Source: Epiperipatus broadwayi (Eukaryota; Onychophora; Udeonychophora; Euonychophora; Peripatidae). From it: 64,000 nt of DNA. The notes beneath the pieces are model-generated. The model saw nothing but the letters and a program-made list of their open reading frames with translations, made no database searches and was not told where the DNA came from. The position numbers were made by a program, and so were the translations under genes. The stretch is taken from positions 3,633,420 to 3,697,419 of the forward strand of contig JAQFVV010012510.1 of the NCBI GenBank assembly GCA_028023455.1, given 5' to 3'. Positions 34,626-47,589 of the stretch are shown piece by piece (position 1 is the first letter of the stretch; the number at the start of each line of letters is the position of its first letter).

Positions 34626-35505
34626 ACGTATTGTTTTTTTTTTAAAAAAAGAAATTTATTAACTTTGTTTATACATGAACTACATTTTTAACACGTCTTG
34701 AATAACTTTACTCTGTATTGCTGTAGAGTGGAGGCTTGAGGTGACGGAATAGGTTCTATGATTCTTCTTCTTCTATTAGGATGACTTTGGACCATGTTTC
34801 TTTATGCAGCCTGTCTGGAGCTAACATTCTGTCTCTAATGCTGATGCTCTTAATCAATGTTCTGAAGGTATCCAGGATATTGGTTGTCGTATTACTAATT
34901 ACATGTTTGCATCTGGTTAACCAGATTGCAAAGGAGAGAAAGATTGAGAGTCTGATGTTTGAGAAATTTCCATTCTTGATTGAATGTTGAATTGAAAACA
35001 AGTCTGCATTTTGTTTTCTGGCTTTATCATTGATAAATGTTTTTAGTGAGCTGAGTATAGGGCAGTTATGAAAGATGTGTTGAATCGTTTCATCCTCCAT
35101 AGCACATAAGTGACATCGCACGTTAATTTTAGTAAATCCCCTTTTCCACACTAGAAAGTGACTGGTGGGTAATGAGCACAGATTTAGTTTTATAATAAAG
35201 TCTATATATTTCGGTTCTAAGAACCAATATTTTTCTTTCTTAATCATTATTCTGTTGTTTAAGCCAAGAGCACTTGGGAGTGCAGTAGGAGTGTTGATCT
35301 TGAGTTTGTACACATCCCAATATGACTTTTTGCTATCAAGTGTGTTTTGTGCTAGGCTAATGCAGTTATTGACATGATTCCATATTTGTGTCATCCATAT
35401 GCTGCATTTAGGTGGTGGCGTGTCCGTGGGGGGAATAGTTAGTGTTATATTCAAGTGGGCAGATTTCAGTGAGAAGGCACACAGTGCTGCTAATGATTTT
35501 TACTT
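34626..35505 (-). mobile_element. LINE 3' end with intact C-terminal frame
   Basis: The minus-strand frame from about 35505 to 34756 is open for over 230 codons, the longest in the window. It includes CHLCAMEDETIQHIFHNC, an exact C-x2-C-x8-H-x4-C zinc motif (zf-RVT type) that follows the reverse transcriptase in many non-LTR retrotransposons. After it come hydrophobic and basic segments (LSIFLSFAIWLTRCKHV, RTLIKSISIRDRML) and a stop after EEEES. The 3' end lies at the T run at 34637 (poly-A on the element strand). There is no ATG at the left edge: the copy is 5'-truncated, with the reverse transcriptase missing. The clean frame implies a fairly recent insertion. Confidence 0.8.
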
Positions 35506-36384
35506 TATTGTATTTATTAACTTTTTTTATCTGCACATTAATATTAAAAAAATATATATTAATACATAGTTATGATAAAATAATGAAATCTAGTGATTAC
35601 AAAAAAATTATAAAGAATTCCTTTATAGTTTTGTATAAATATTTGAATTGCTGGATTACAGAGAACTGGATTAATGATAATCTATGAGTAAAACACTATT
35701 CTCAAAATGTGGAAAGTAAAGGTTACATACTATGATAGTGTGTAGTAACTTTAAAATAAATCAATAAAATTAAAGCAACACATTCCTGCTTAACTAAACT
35801 TATTTATGTACTCATTCTCTATTTATATGCAATAGTTTTATTAGTTTATTGCCAAAAGCAAGTGGAGATATTATAAATTTCTAATCACTGCTTTTCATAG
35901 ATGACTAGTCAAAAGATTTAAAGGAAACGGATCATAAAACTATAAAGTTTACGTACTCTTGCTAATGTTTTAAGAATTGTCAGAACAGCTCTTAAACACA
36001 TATTAGTTCTAATAAAATAAATGAAAAGTATTATAAACCATATCGGTAGAGAATTTTTCTTCAAAGATTTGCAACAATATAATCCATTTTACACAGACAA
36101 TGAAAAAATTTTCCTATCAAAAACATATGTGGTATTTCCCAAATCTTTTTTTTAAAATCGTGTAAACACAAAAAACTTCATGGTATGATATATATATAAG
36201 CACACACACACATGCAATTTTGTATATAAATGTAATTGCAGACTAAAACATTTGATAAATATATACATTTAGTATTCAAAATTAAAATATAGTATATACT
36301 CACAATGCAAATGTATATTAAATATATAATGGAAAAGTAGGATAGTATGCAAGTGTTTGTTTTATGGGTACTATGTTGTGCTTT
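35506..36384. other. No recognised feature
   Basis: AT-rich, with CA/TA-rich stretches near 36185-36250. Confidence 0.5.
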
Positions 36385-36392
36385 TTTTTTTC

Positions 36393-36487
36393 TCATGTGT
36401 CATAGCATCAGTCGGAAAGCGAACCCGCTATCCCGGGACAACTGCTTGTAAAGCAGCATCGCTGACCTCTCGACCACCAATGCTTGA
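36393..36487 (-). mobile_element. tRNA-derived SINE head
   Basis: Minus strand begins AGCATTGGTGGTCGAGAGGT and contains GGGTTCGCTTTCC. The ends AGCAT and ATGCT pair as an acceptor stem. Same family as 10048-10150. Confidence 0.65.
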
Positions 36488-39179
36488 TTATGTTGTGCTT
36501 ATTTGCACTTGAAAAGTCTGCTTTGACAAAGAAATAATAGATAGATTTGTAATTTAATTTTGGCTAGTGATGTAATTGTTATACTTAGTGTAATGAATAT
36601 ATAAAGGAATTGACTGTATAATAGCTGTTTTTTTTAGGGTGGGGATGGAACATGAATTTTTAAAATTGTACTCAACAAACAGTCAATGAAACATCCAATT
36701 ATGCAAATTATTTATAGTATAGTAGCAGTATATAATATTAAAAATATATTTAAGATTTGGCACTGCTGAGAGTGATAAGTATATATTATAATGCGATTAG
36801 GATAGTTGTTGGGAAGGTGGAGTGACGAAAATCATCTTCCCCAAGTACAAAATAAAAAATATTAAAATTTAAACTGTAATATTTTAGATAGAAGATATAA
36901 TAAAGTAAGAGATTTAAAAAATATCAAAAAATATATGATTAATGTTATATATTATCAGAGCATGAGAGCTTGAGGATTCTCTGAGAGATCAGCCCAGTTA
37001 ACTATCTTAGGCCTAATTAAATAAATTCACAATCATTATCAATAAGCATAAGTAAGTACAAGCCCTAGTCACTCATCATCAGTGATTGATTAACAATAAA
37101 AAATAAATCAACAGTCAATCTTGGGACTGGATTTGAAATGGGTCTACTGTAGACCAGGTCAACTATTTAACCTTTGCCAGCTTGGGGCAATTATTTAACC
37201 ATTAATTTGGATGTACCAACTTAAGTGCTAATCCATCTGAATATTCAACCATGAAAACAATAGTGCTGGGATATTAAAACATGTTGATCATCATCAATGC
37301 TCTGGCCACTTAGTACCATTAATGTACTGGCTAACTATTAATTTAGTTTCTAATAAAGACTAAACTAAATAAATTATAGTGCATGACTTTAAAGAATATA
37401 TTTGCACCAAACCAGGACTCTGTCAACTGGATGTCGCTCAGATTTATGCATGAATTTAGCTAAGAGAACATAAGCTCTATAACTTACTGTGATCAAGAAG
37501 TGATGTAACATATAATCTAAAAACAATTTAGAATTAAATTCACTGGAATAATTTTAACAATGAATACAAGTTTATTATTAACAATAAAAATATTAAAGTC
37601 TTAGAATGTGGCTATACACATATAAATTAAGCCTTCTGATTTTGAGTAATATACAATAAAAAAACTATCACATTGTGATTTACAATACCCTTGATGGGTT
37701 TACATAAACTGCATATATATATAAGTGTATAGATATGCAGTATACTATAAAATGATTATATTTGAATTGTCACAAAATGATTAAAATTTACCTATAACTG
37801 TCTACTTGACACACAGTGATATACACACACATGTGGCATAATTTCTGAACATATTTGAATTTCCATAAAATATTAACTTATTACATTATGATTTACATAT
37901 ATGTTACAATAGGTCTATCTAAAATACTGCACACAGACATGTGGCTTAATAATTTGTTAACATTGTCAAAATAACAAAATGATTATTAAAAATATATTTT
38001 CATAATTAATTCTTTGTTGAAAATATAAAAACCATTCATTATTTTAATAGTAAGTTTTACTCTTTTCTGATTAGTTTTCTTTTTTCTTTAAAAAGAAATC
38101 CTATCAAATTTTTTGACAGTTTAAGATTAATTAGACAAATGTTCTTTTTTTTTTTCTAGAATACAAAATTGTCTATAAATTATGTCTTTACTTTTTGATT
38201 TTTGATCCAAGCAAAATTATTTACTTGGGTTACTTTTTTTAAAATGTCTTTTTTTCCCAATAAACAATTTAAAATAATATTCTATATATATCTATCACTT
38301 TTTAAAATGTCATTTTTTTAAAGAAGTTATTTAAAACAACTCATTTTATATTAAATATGATGCAATGTGTTTATCTGTGGTCCTTGCATGTAGATAAAGC
38401 AGCATACATATAGCTCAACTCAGCACACTTTCTCTTGGTGAGATGGACTTGGTAAGACAGGTATAGTCGAGGTTTGTCATCATCAGGAAAGGTATAATCT
38501 GATAACTATTAGCATTCATTTGGTTTCACATAGACTAGGCAAGCAAACGATCTTCTAGAACACATTTGTAGCAGGCTAGTGAACACAGAAAGTGGGTCTG
38601 GCTTCATGTGAATGAAAACTCCTATAATGAACCATAGAGCAGCTGCTGGAGTTGCCTTCATTTATAATTTCATGGTAACTACATTTGTATATCTATGGAA
38701 ACCAACTACTCTAACAAAATTTCTAGCCAACTCTAACAACACAGCTACTATTTTTATCAACCCCTTTTTTGTTGTCAGCTAGATGACAAAAATACACAAA
38801 AAACTTTTTTATCTTTTTAATCTTGGCCTTTTAATTAAAAGCTATTTTTGAAAGCAAGTTTAAAATTTTATCAAAAGTATGATCTACAAGTTTTTACTTA
38901 AAAAAAGATTTCTAATAGATAAAAATTTTATAATTATCAGTTTACCATGCTTGTTTTTAATTTCAAAATCAGAATTCAACAAAAATATTTATTAGATCGT
39001 TTTAACTATTTATTTCATAATGAAATTTTATTTTAAATTTTTAATTAGAAAAAATGTATAATATATATCTATAAAATTTTTCTTGTCTGAGTCTTTCTAC
39101 TTTTCCTTTCAACTTTATATATATTTGTGCACCCACACTATGTTATTATGTTGCCATGTAACACAAATGTTACTATATA
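36488..39179. other. Unassigned intron sequence
   Basis: 36950-37510 and 38390-38780 are less AT-rich than their surroundings and may be old transposon or LTR remnants, but I found no frame, terminal repeat or motif to support a call. Confidence 0.35.
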
Positions 39180-39743
39180 TATATATACACTGAGTAGATG
39201 GTATTTAGTCCTTATTCTAGGATGGACTATAGAAGGGACTGCACACGACCTTATGGATTTCCTATCACTTTCAACTGTACTATGAGAGCCTGCCTCATGT
39301 AAAGGTCTGGTGACACTTTAGATTATACCTGACAGCTTGCTTCATGTTGGCATTTGGTTCTAGAAACTTCCACTCTTGAACATGAACTTGTCTCACTGCA
39401 TCAATTATTTAGTTTAACCACTATCATCTGGAGAACATGTATACAGCTGTTCAGCTTTGTGATAGTAGTTTTCTCTTGGAGAATATGAATTCTACCTTTC
39501 AGCACTGTGGCACTAATTCTCTGACTCTACCTTCAAAAAGCTTGATTATTTATTGCCAGACTCTCATCCCTAATGAAAACATTCGGATTCAGTGAGCATC
39601 ATCATCTATTGACACATTCTTGTCATTGGTTATGCGTTATCTATTTGTATACACATAGATTTATATTGATGAATCCTCAATTTAATCTAGATAAGATAGT
39701 ATCTGGACTAGTCCATTATCTGAAAACAAGATGGGATATGACA
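39180..39743 (-). mobile_element. Solo gypsy-type LTR
   Basis: Ends ATCTGGACTAGTCCATTATC ... GATATGACA, like the gypsy LTRs at 14863 and 17572, and shares the CATGAACTTGYCTCACTGCA and GAGCATCAT blocks. No internal region flanks it. The left boundary is uncertain. Confidence 0.7.
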
Positions 39744-40137
39744 TTTACTATAATTTATCCAATGTTTATTTTACTTGATATGATGTATACAATCTTATTT
39801 TTATTTATTTAGAGAATAAAACAATTAAGGAAACATAAAAACTGTTGCAAATAGTAATTTTTAACTTTGTCAGTTAATATTTTAGTATTCATTTTTTCTT
39901 CTGTGGATATAAACATGATATGTAAGGATAAATTATATAATATGAAATCAATATTTACAATGAGATTTCAAATTTAGATGTACATATTTATACATAATAT
40001 TTAAATACATATATATTTTCTATATTAAACTTAATGTAATTTTAAGGAACTTTAACTCAGACTGTCCCACAGCCATCCAATCCATCTTATACAAACGATA
40101 CACATGACCACATACATATGAAAAAGATAAAAGATCT

Positions 40138-40179
40138 CCAAATATGTATATCATGCTGAACCAGCACTAATCAGTGGTT
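40138..40179 (-). ncRNA. Family A hammerhead, decayed
   Basis: CTGATTA replaces CTGATGA, GAAA is GATA, and stem I is disrupted. Recognisable only by alignment to other copies. Confidence 0.45.
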
Positions 40180-40405
40180 CCAGATTACCATCTCCCACAC
40201 ATATATACAATCATTGCTCAGTTTATATTAAGATACCAAATCTTTAAACTTTAATGGACAAGCATCTTCTGATTTTCAATGATATGGATGGCTGAAGAGT
40301 TGGAGAGTGGAGAAGACTGAAGCTTGTTCATTAAAGTTTGAAGATTTGCTATTTTAACACAAACTGAGTACTGATTATATATATGCATGGGAGATGTGAT
40401 CTGGA

Positions 40406-40447
40406 CCAACTGATGAATGCTGGTTCAGCAAAAAATACTTTTATTGA
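40406..40447 (+). ncRNA. Family A hammerhead, inactive
   Basis: CTGATGA and CCAA kept, but GAAA is AAAA and TTGG is TTGA. Confidence 0.5.
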
Positions 40448-41402
40448 AGATCATATATCTTTCTCACACGTATGTGGTCATATACATCAGTTGTTTAAAA
40501 TGGATTGGATGGCTGTGAGGAGTTTGAAAGTCTGAACTCAAGTCCCTTATAATATTTATACATATAAAAATATTCCTATATAAAAATTTATGAATATATT
40601 AATTAGTAATTCACCTGTTGTAGTATATTATTTGTTTTTGTATAATTCTTTTTTATTTTATTTTATTACTATTAATGAACTCACCAAGGTTGTTGTATTA
40701 TTATTATATTTCCCTAATTGAGAATTATTTTCCAAGCTATAATTTTATGCTTATTTCATTTTTTTTTTTTTAATTATAATTTATTTAATATCGACTGCGC
40801 TTTATAAAAATATTATTATTTACATAATTTATTTAGTAAATGTAACCTTTTTTATGTTTTTACAAATATTCATGTCTTTCACTTTTTTTTCAAATATATA
40901 TTCCTTCCCACCATTAGAATCAATGTGCCCACAATATTTTTCCACAATTATTTCACTACTAGAATGAATGTGTCCACATTTTTTTCTGTCTTTGGACTAT
41001 ATTTCAAAGTTCTTGGTAAACTAATCCTCCATCTTGTATTGCTTGACTGTAACAAACAATAGAATTACCACTGTGTAATGCCAAATCTTAAATATATCTT
41101 GAAGATTATGAACCATTATTGTCACATGAAAATAAAATGAACCACTATTATTGTAAATGAAGGTATGAGCACTATGTTGTTTTTAAAACAGATGGTTTTA
41201 AATTCAAACACATTTATTACAATTCAATTTTACTGGGGTCAAACTTTCTGCATTCACAGTTTTGACATTATTTACTTTATAATTAATAATCAGTTATAAG
41301 GCTAGAGATTATCATATTGTGTAACTGAGGAGCTGACAGTTTGCCTATGTAGAATATATGATCTATGAAGAAACCAATTATTTTATATTAAACAAGAAAA
41401 AA

Positions 41403-41544
41403 CTCTACATACAGTAGCTCCGCCCTGTGCCAACCAGAGTAATCAGTGGATGCCAGAAGGCTTGTGCATAAAATCCCTATCTAATGTCTACTCATAATAT
41501 ACCCAGACCAAAAATTCTAGTCTGGGATATTGGATGAGTAGCAC
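41403..41544. repeat. Family B arms truncated at the ribozyme
   Basis: Left arm 41403-41512 (outer end to CCCAGAC) and a short right arm (CTAGTCTGGGATATTGGATG) meet through 8 bp at the place where ribozyme stem III would be. The CTGATGA half is absent from both arms. Confidence 0.75.
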
Positions 41545-42180
41545 AGGGTGGGATGATTGTGTTAAGAGGATTGCTGAGAGTTGTAGTAAGGAATGGGATA
41601 AAAGAATATATTTATTAATAAAGAATAGGGAATTAGAGAGATAGAGAAATAGTATGGAGAGTAAAAAGAGTTTAAATATATATCGAAATAAACAGAATAT
41701 TAGGTGTGAGATAATATATGATAATAGTAAGGAAAGTAGTTTATTATTTAAGGCTTGAATGGGATCTTTAGCTACAAGAGAATATCCATGTAAATGGAAA
41801 AAAATGGGTGATTTATTTTGTAAATTATGTAAGGAAGGAATAGAAAATATTAGGCATTTGTTAATTGAATGTAAATGCTTGAAAACAGAAAGGGTACATA
41901 TAATGAAGTTATGGAAGAATAAATATGAAAAAAGTGATTATACAGAAAGTGAATTATTGGTTTTTATGCTGGGTTTGGGAAAAGGTAAAGGGGATTTAGA
42001 TATAAAGGTTATAGAGTTGACAAAGATTATGTTGTGGAAATGGGATGGAGCAGAATATGGGAAAATTTAGAGTGGGGAATGGAAAATAAAGTGGCTAACA
42101 TGTTTATCTGGGCATAATTGCTGAGATATTCTTGACTTCGTTTAAGGAGAAGCCACAATACATCACATCACATCACCTTG
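41545..42180 (+). pseudogene. LINE 3' fragment with zinc-ribbon (zf-RVT) motif
   Basis: Frame 41759-42070 contains CKLCKEGIENIRHLLIEC, an exact C-x2-C-x8-H-x4-C zinc motif, followed by YTESELLVFMLGLGKGKGD. Upstream pieces NRELER and KSLNIYR match the 21.6 kb copy with frameshifts. The 3' end carries (CATCACAT)n-like repeats, as some LINE tails do. It is joined to a family B arm on its left, as is the 21.6 kb copy. Confidence 0.72.
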
Positions 42181-42639
42181 TTTTATAACAATTATGTGCT
42201 AGTATAAGAGATGGTGATCATATGATGTTTAGTGGTTATTTTATAATATAGTAGTGATTAATAGTATTCAAAATATATTTAAGGTTTGGCTTAATTAAAG
42301 AATGGTAAATATAAATATCTTATTTTATTTAAAGTTTATTACAATTTTTACGACATATGAAGCCTACATTTAAATAGAAAATTATCATAAAAATGTATTT
42401 ATTGGATTATAAGAATGTTGTATAAGGAATTTTTGTTTCATGATTATTATATATTTTAATGTAGATTTGACATATGAAAAAAGATTAAATAAAATGTTAT
42501 TTTGATATATAAATTTTAATATAGGTATTATAGGAATGTTGTTTAAGGAATTTGTTTTATGGTTATCTATTTTAATGTAAATTTGATATATTTAAATTAA
42601 AATAAAGATTAAATAAAATATCTATTTTGATATATAAAT
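42181..42639. other. AT-rich, with a family B outer-end trace
   Basis: 42180-42235 contains AGATGGTGATCATATGATGT, the family B outer end. A locally repeated segment around TTTTGATATATAAATTTTAAT occurs at about 42500 and 42628. Confidence 0.45.
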
Positions 42640-42664
42640 TTTAATCATATATAATAGCACAGCA

Positions 42665-43272
42665 AAGGTACGCCCACTTTTTCTTTTAAAATATATATGT
42701 TCTACAATAATATCAACAAATAAAAAATCCTTCTCCTTTTTCTTTTCAAAAACTTTATTTTTATATCTCAATACTGAACATATATATACATTTATATAAT
42801 ACAAAACTCCAACGTTTCAACTGTTTTTATCTCATACAGTTATTTTCAAGGATCTGCAACAACAATATTAAATACATATCAATAAATAAACTTCAATTAC
42901 ATAAAAACTTCCTCTTACATTAACATAAACAGTAACAAACATATTAAACATAGATAAGATTTGTAACTAAATAATGTAAAAGAAAGAGTAATAAAATATA
43001 GCAGTGAGAGAGAGATGTAAGTAAAATATATTTATATATGTTTAATATGTTTGTTACTGTTTATGTTAATGTAAGAGGAAGTTTTTATGTAATTGAAGTT
43101 TATTTATTGATATGTATTTAATATTGTTGTTGCAGATCCTTGAAAATGACTGTATGAGATAAAAAACAGTTGAAATGTTGGAGTTTTGTATTATATAAAT
43201 GTATATATATGTTCAGTATTGAGATATAAAAATAAAGTTTTTGAAAAGAAAAAGGAGAAGGATTTTTTATTT
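42665..43272. repeat. Long near-perfect palindrome (family D)
   Basis: Arms of about 285 bp (42665-42953 and 43030-43275) are almost identical inverted copies with a spacer of about 75 bp. Each arm has an ACTGT/ACAGT hairpin followed by TGAAAYGTTGGAG, a tail type common in Penelope-like elements and close to a decayed hammerhead (TTGAAAA for CTGAAGA). High arm identity suggests a recent origin or gene conversion. Confidence 0.88.
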
Positions 43273-43407
43273 GTTGATAGAAATTTTAATATAAATATAA
43301 TACATCATACCACTTTCTCTCTGGTCTCTTTTAAATAAAAGGTTGCCTTGACAACAACATTTATAAACAATAGCTTCAAACATCAGCTTCACTATTGTTT
43401 TATTTAC

Positions 43408-44553
43408 AGCTTGATTTATTTATAAACACAAACTTGTGAACTATGATTAATATTTATTACAAATATAAAAAAAGCATATTTACAATATATATAAGGTTAT
43501 TCTTTTGCCTGATACTATTGGCTTGGTATATGGTTTAAGTACCTACCATCAACTAAATAAGGAAGAGCCTTTAGGTACCCTTTTAAGCTTATCTACCACT
43601 ATAACTGTACTGTGACATTCCAGATGTTCTGCTACAACTTGGTTTTTATCTGCTTTATGTCTAGCAGCGTCCAGTTCTAACATGAACTTGCCTACTCAGC
43701 CATATAGTGTATGTGTGTGCTGTCATTCAGCTTTGGTAGTTGTGGTCTGATCTTACCTCCAAATGGATTGAATATTTATGGACAGATTCCCATTTATAAT
43801 GGAATCAGTCAGATTTACTGAGCATCATCACCTATTGGCTCATTCTTGCCATTGAACATATGTTATGTATTTGTATACTCATTGGTCCATGGCAATAAGT
43901 ACTCAATTTCATCAACAACAAAAAGGAATCTGGACTAAACAATTATTTGAAGACAAAGTGAGCCTAAGTTGTGTTCACTGTGTGATTTATATATAAACAC
44001 AAATTCGTGGAATGCGATTAATATTTATTTATTACAACAAATATACAAATGTATATTTATAATTATATATAATGTTATACTTTCATCTGGCTTGCTATAG
44101 CATTTAATTGTCATGCAATTAAAGAAGAGATGAAATTCATGTACCCATCTAAGCTTGCCTATCACTTCCAGCTGTACTGTGACAGCTTGCCTTGTGCATA
44201 AGTATGGTGATACTTTTGGCTGTTTTGTAAAACTTATATCTGGTTTATCTCTAGAAGTTCACAGTTTTAATCTGAACATGTCTCATTGTTCAGCCATATA
44301 GTAAATATGTATATTAGCATTCAGTTTTGACATATGTTGTCTGACAATACTTCCAATTGGATTGACTATTTATGGCTAGATTCCCATCCATAATGGAAAC
44401 AATCAGATTTACTGACTATCAACACCTATTGGTCAGTTCTTGCCATTTGATATATTTATCTATTTTACATGCATTGATCTATGGCACTGAATGCTCAATC
44501 CAATCATAGAATCTGGACTAGTTCATTATTAGAAGGTAAGATGAGATATAACA
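43408..44553 (-). mobile_element. Two gypsy-type LTRs in direct tandem
   Basis: Units of about 571 bp start near 43408 and 43980. They share TATAAACACAAAYTYGTG, GATTAATATTTATT, AATGGAAWCARTCAGATTTA and the ATCTGGACTA...GAAG end. No internal coding region lies between them. They look like relatives of the solo LTR at 39.2 kb. Confidence 0.7.
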
Positions 44554-46200
44554 ATTACCTTAACAATAATGAAGAGCAATGGAGTTTGAAAGTTTAAAAA
44601 TGACAGTCTATTTTCAAGTCAGGTTATATTTGCAGTTTAATGGGGTTTATTTAAACTTCTATGAATTAAAAATCTCCATTACAGTCCAAGTGTCAATTAA
44701 AATTTTAGGTCAGAGAAAAGTGGAATCACCTTCTGCTTATAAATAAAAAATTGCCTTGAGATCAATCTGAAGATTCTTGATGTTGATAAGAATTGGCTGC
44801 TTTCATGTGATCGTACAGAAATATATATATATAATCATTTATCTATTGATCTGTAGTCTCATCTGCAATTCTAGATCACAAATAAGTACGTGGTATAATC
44901 TTTTTCAGAGAAGTATTGTCTTTGCCTAATTTTAATGGATTGTTTCCATTTTATCATAATGAAATAAAAAAAATATTTTTACTTTTTTTAAAAAAAATAG
45001 GCAATAAAATAACTAATGTTTAAGTATTTCTATTTGTCTAATCCAAGGAAAAGAAAGTTAAAAAAGGAAATATCTTATCATTTGTTAAAAACGATTTCAA
45101 CTTTTTTAATAATATGTTTAGTTAATTTATTTATTCAATTACAAAAAAGGGAATATCTTATCATTTGTTAAAAAGATAAAAAATTTAACTTTTTTATCAA
45201 TTAAAGATAAAATAAATAATTATAATTGTTTTTTTTAACAATACATTAAAAAAATTATAGTATTAATTTTTTTTAAAATTATTGTTTACCTATTTTTTAT
45301 TAACTATTTTTACATTGATGTCTTAGTTTGTTGGTTATGGGTGTCAATTTGAATTTAAAAAAATACAAGACATATTTTGTACAATATCTTCAGGTTGAAT
45401 ACATTAAATCTAAAATTATATATATTGCTAGAAAGTGAAAATATGAAGCAATGTAATAAAACTGAAAAAATATAGTTATTATCGTAAAAAAAAAATTTAA
45501 AAAGATTTTTAACATCTGAAAATGTTTATTTTTACATGGGTTCACAAATTCTAAATTTTGAGAATTAAATGTTAAAATCACAAGTTTATAGACAGCTCCA
45601 TTACATTCCTCATAAAATTTTGGTAAAATGATATATAATATGATATATCAGAGATAATTTTTCATTATAAAACATTGAAATATGTGTTAGGCACTGACTT
45701 CCATTTTTACTAGCTGAACCAGATCTTTTTTTTCCATGCAGGTATCTTCTGGAAGTGTTTCAAATGGGAAAAAATATTTAACAATAAATATTATATATCA
45801 AATATCAGACATACAAAGAAAACTTTAGTAATCATTAGGAATTACCCATTACACATGCACTGTAAACTGATAAACACTTTTAAGGAATACTCTTATTTCT
45901 AAACACAAGTTAAAGTCTTTTGAAAAGATAGAATGAATCCACACTGCCTTTTTAACCTAAACTTATATGTATAGGCAAATCTTAAGCATTTGGAAATGAA
46001 AGAATGAAGATATTCTTGCTGTGTTTTTTATTATTGACATCTGTGAAATTTTTACAATTTATGGCTTGTCAGTATTAGATGTAATATTAAACATATATAT
46101 AATGAGTTATTTATTTAAATAGTGCTATGTTTTAATCTGTAACAATCATTAGGGATCACCCACTACACATGCTCTGTAAATTAATAAACACTTTTAATGA
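44554..46200. other. No recognised feature
   Basis: AT-rich. A short direct repeat AATATCTTATCATTTGTTAAAA occurs at about 45070 and 45152. Confidence 0.45.
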
Positions 46201-46202
46201 AT

Positions 46203-46505
46203 ACTCTCCACTTTAATAAGTAGAGGAATTTGAACTTACAATTTTCAATCTATATTCATCCTCCGCTCACTCCAGCTCAAACAATCAATATACATGACCA
46301 TACACATGTAAAAAAGATGAATGATCCCCAATATATATAATTTATTCAGAACACTTCAATCTATATTTGTATTTCATGCAGAACTATATATATTGGGGAT
46401 CATTTATCTTTTTCATGTGTGTGGTCATATGTATCAATTGTTTGAGATGGGTTGAGTAGAGGATGAATATAGATTGAAAATTCTAAGTTCAAATCCCTCT
46501 ATTTA
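46203..46505. repeat. Family A-like palindrome truncated at the ribozyme
   Basis: Outer ends (AGTTCAAATCCCTCTA and its complement) and the ACATGACCATACACATG part match family A. The arms stop within about 10 nt of the predicted cut site (CCCCAATATATATAA / ATATATATTGGGG); the CTGATGA half is missing from both. Confidence 0.75.
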
Positions 46506-47111
46506 CTATAACATTCATTATACTGATGAATAGGTCAAAGACAACTAGTTAATGAGAATAGTCAAAATACCGATGCTGTAATATCTGTTCTACCTTTCAT
46601 TTTCAGGGTAAAATTAATAAAAGCAAGCATTATACTACGACCCACAAATGTAGATAAGTGATGTAGTCTTAAAAGAAAAATAAACGAAGTCAATAATTAG
46701 TTCATATTTTATTTACAAATGTATGAGAATGATGTTACAATAATAGCCATTTCATCACAAGCTTTTTAATCAATTTATGAACATTATATATTGTAGAACA
46801 TATATTATTCATGCAACCATTAAAACATCACATGACCACCATTTCATATTCTTACCCAGGCAGTTAATAACAATAGAAAACTCTCCATACAGTAATGCCA
46901 CCAAATGCAAGCCTTCATAATCAATGGATGCAGGAAGGTTTGTGCATAAAATCTTTATTGAATGCCCACTATTGTGGCTTTCATCAGTGAGGAGTCATTA
47001 CCATGTTTTATCTTGGCTCCTAACTTTATAGTTAACCAAATAAGTAAAAGGTGGCTGCTGGAGGATTACATTAGCTCCTAAGATTTAGATGCAGTACTCG
47101 AAAATCCAAGA

Positions 47112-47153
47112 TTCCTCACGGATGAAAGCCACACTCTAGAAACTAGTCTGGGG
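47112..47153 (+). ncRNA. Family B hammerhead, mutated core
   Basis: TCCTCA/TGGGGA stem I is complete (one wobble) and GAAAC-TA-GTC is kept, but the core reads CGGATGA and stem II is disrupted. Confidence 0.5.
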
Positions 47154-47547
47154 ATATTGGATGGGTAGGCACTAGATAAGAGATTTATACACAAACTTTT
47201 CTGCATTCATTGATTACAAAGGCTTGTACTTGGAAGCACTTACTGCATGGAGAGTTTGCTACAGTTTTAGCAGTCTGGGTATGCATATGAAATTGTGAAA
47301 TTTTGATGGTTTTATACCTATCTTGCCCATAGGATAATGGTGACTGATTTTGAAAAACCAGATACCAAAATATATATGCTGAACTGAATTCAACTCTATA
47401 TGACTCTACAAGTGAATGAGCTTGGGTTGGAAGCATTATTTTTTTATCTTGGCTCCTAGGTTTATAGTTAATCAAATGGGTAAAAGATGGGGGGGAGGGT
47501 TTGCATTAGATCCTAATATCTGGATACAGTGCTCTCAAATTCTAGGC

Positions 47548-47589
47548 TCCTCACTCATGAAAGCTACAAGCTAGAAACTAATCTAGGGG
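47548..47589 (+). ncRNA. Family B hammerhead, mutated core
   Basis: Stem II is good (AGCT-ACA-AGCT) and GAAAC is present, but the core is CTCATGA (G5 lost) and the cut triplet is ATC. Confidence 0.5.

Larger units (their letters stand above)
40031..40553. repeat. Family A palindrome
   Basis: Inverted arms from AATGTAATTTTAAGGAACTT to a centre near 40270. Both arms carry decayed hammerheads (below). Confidence 0.85.
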
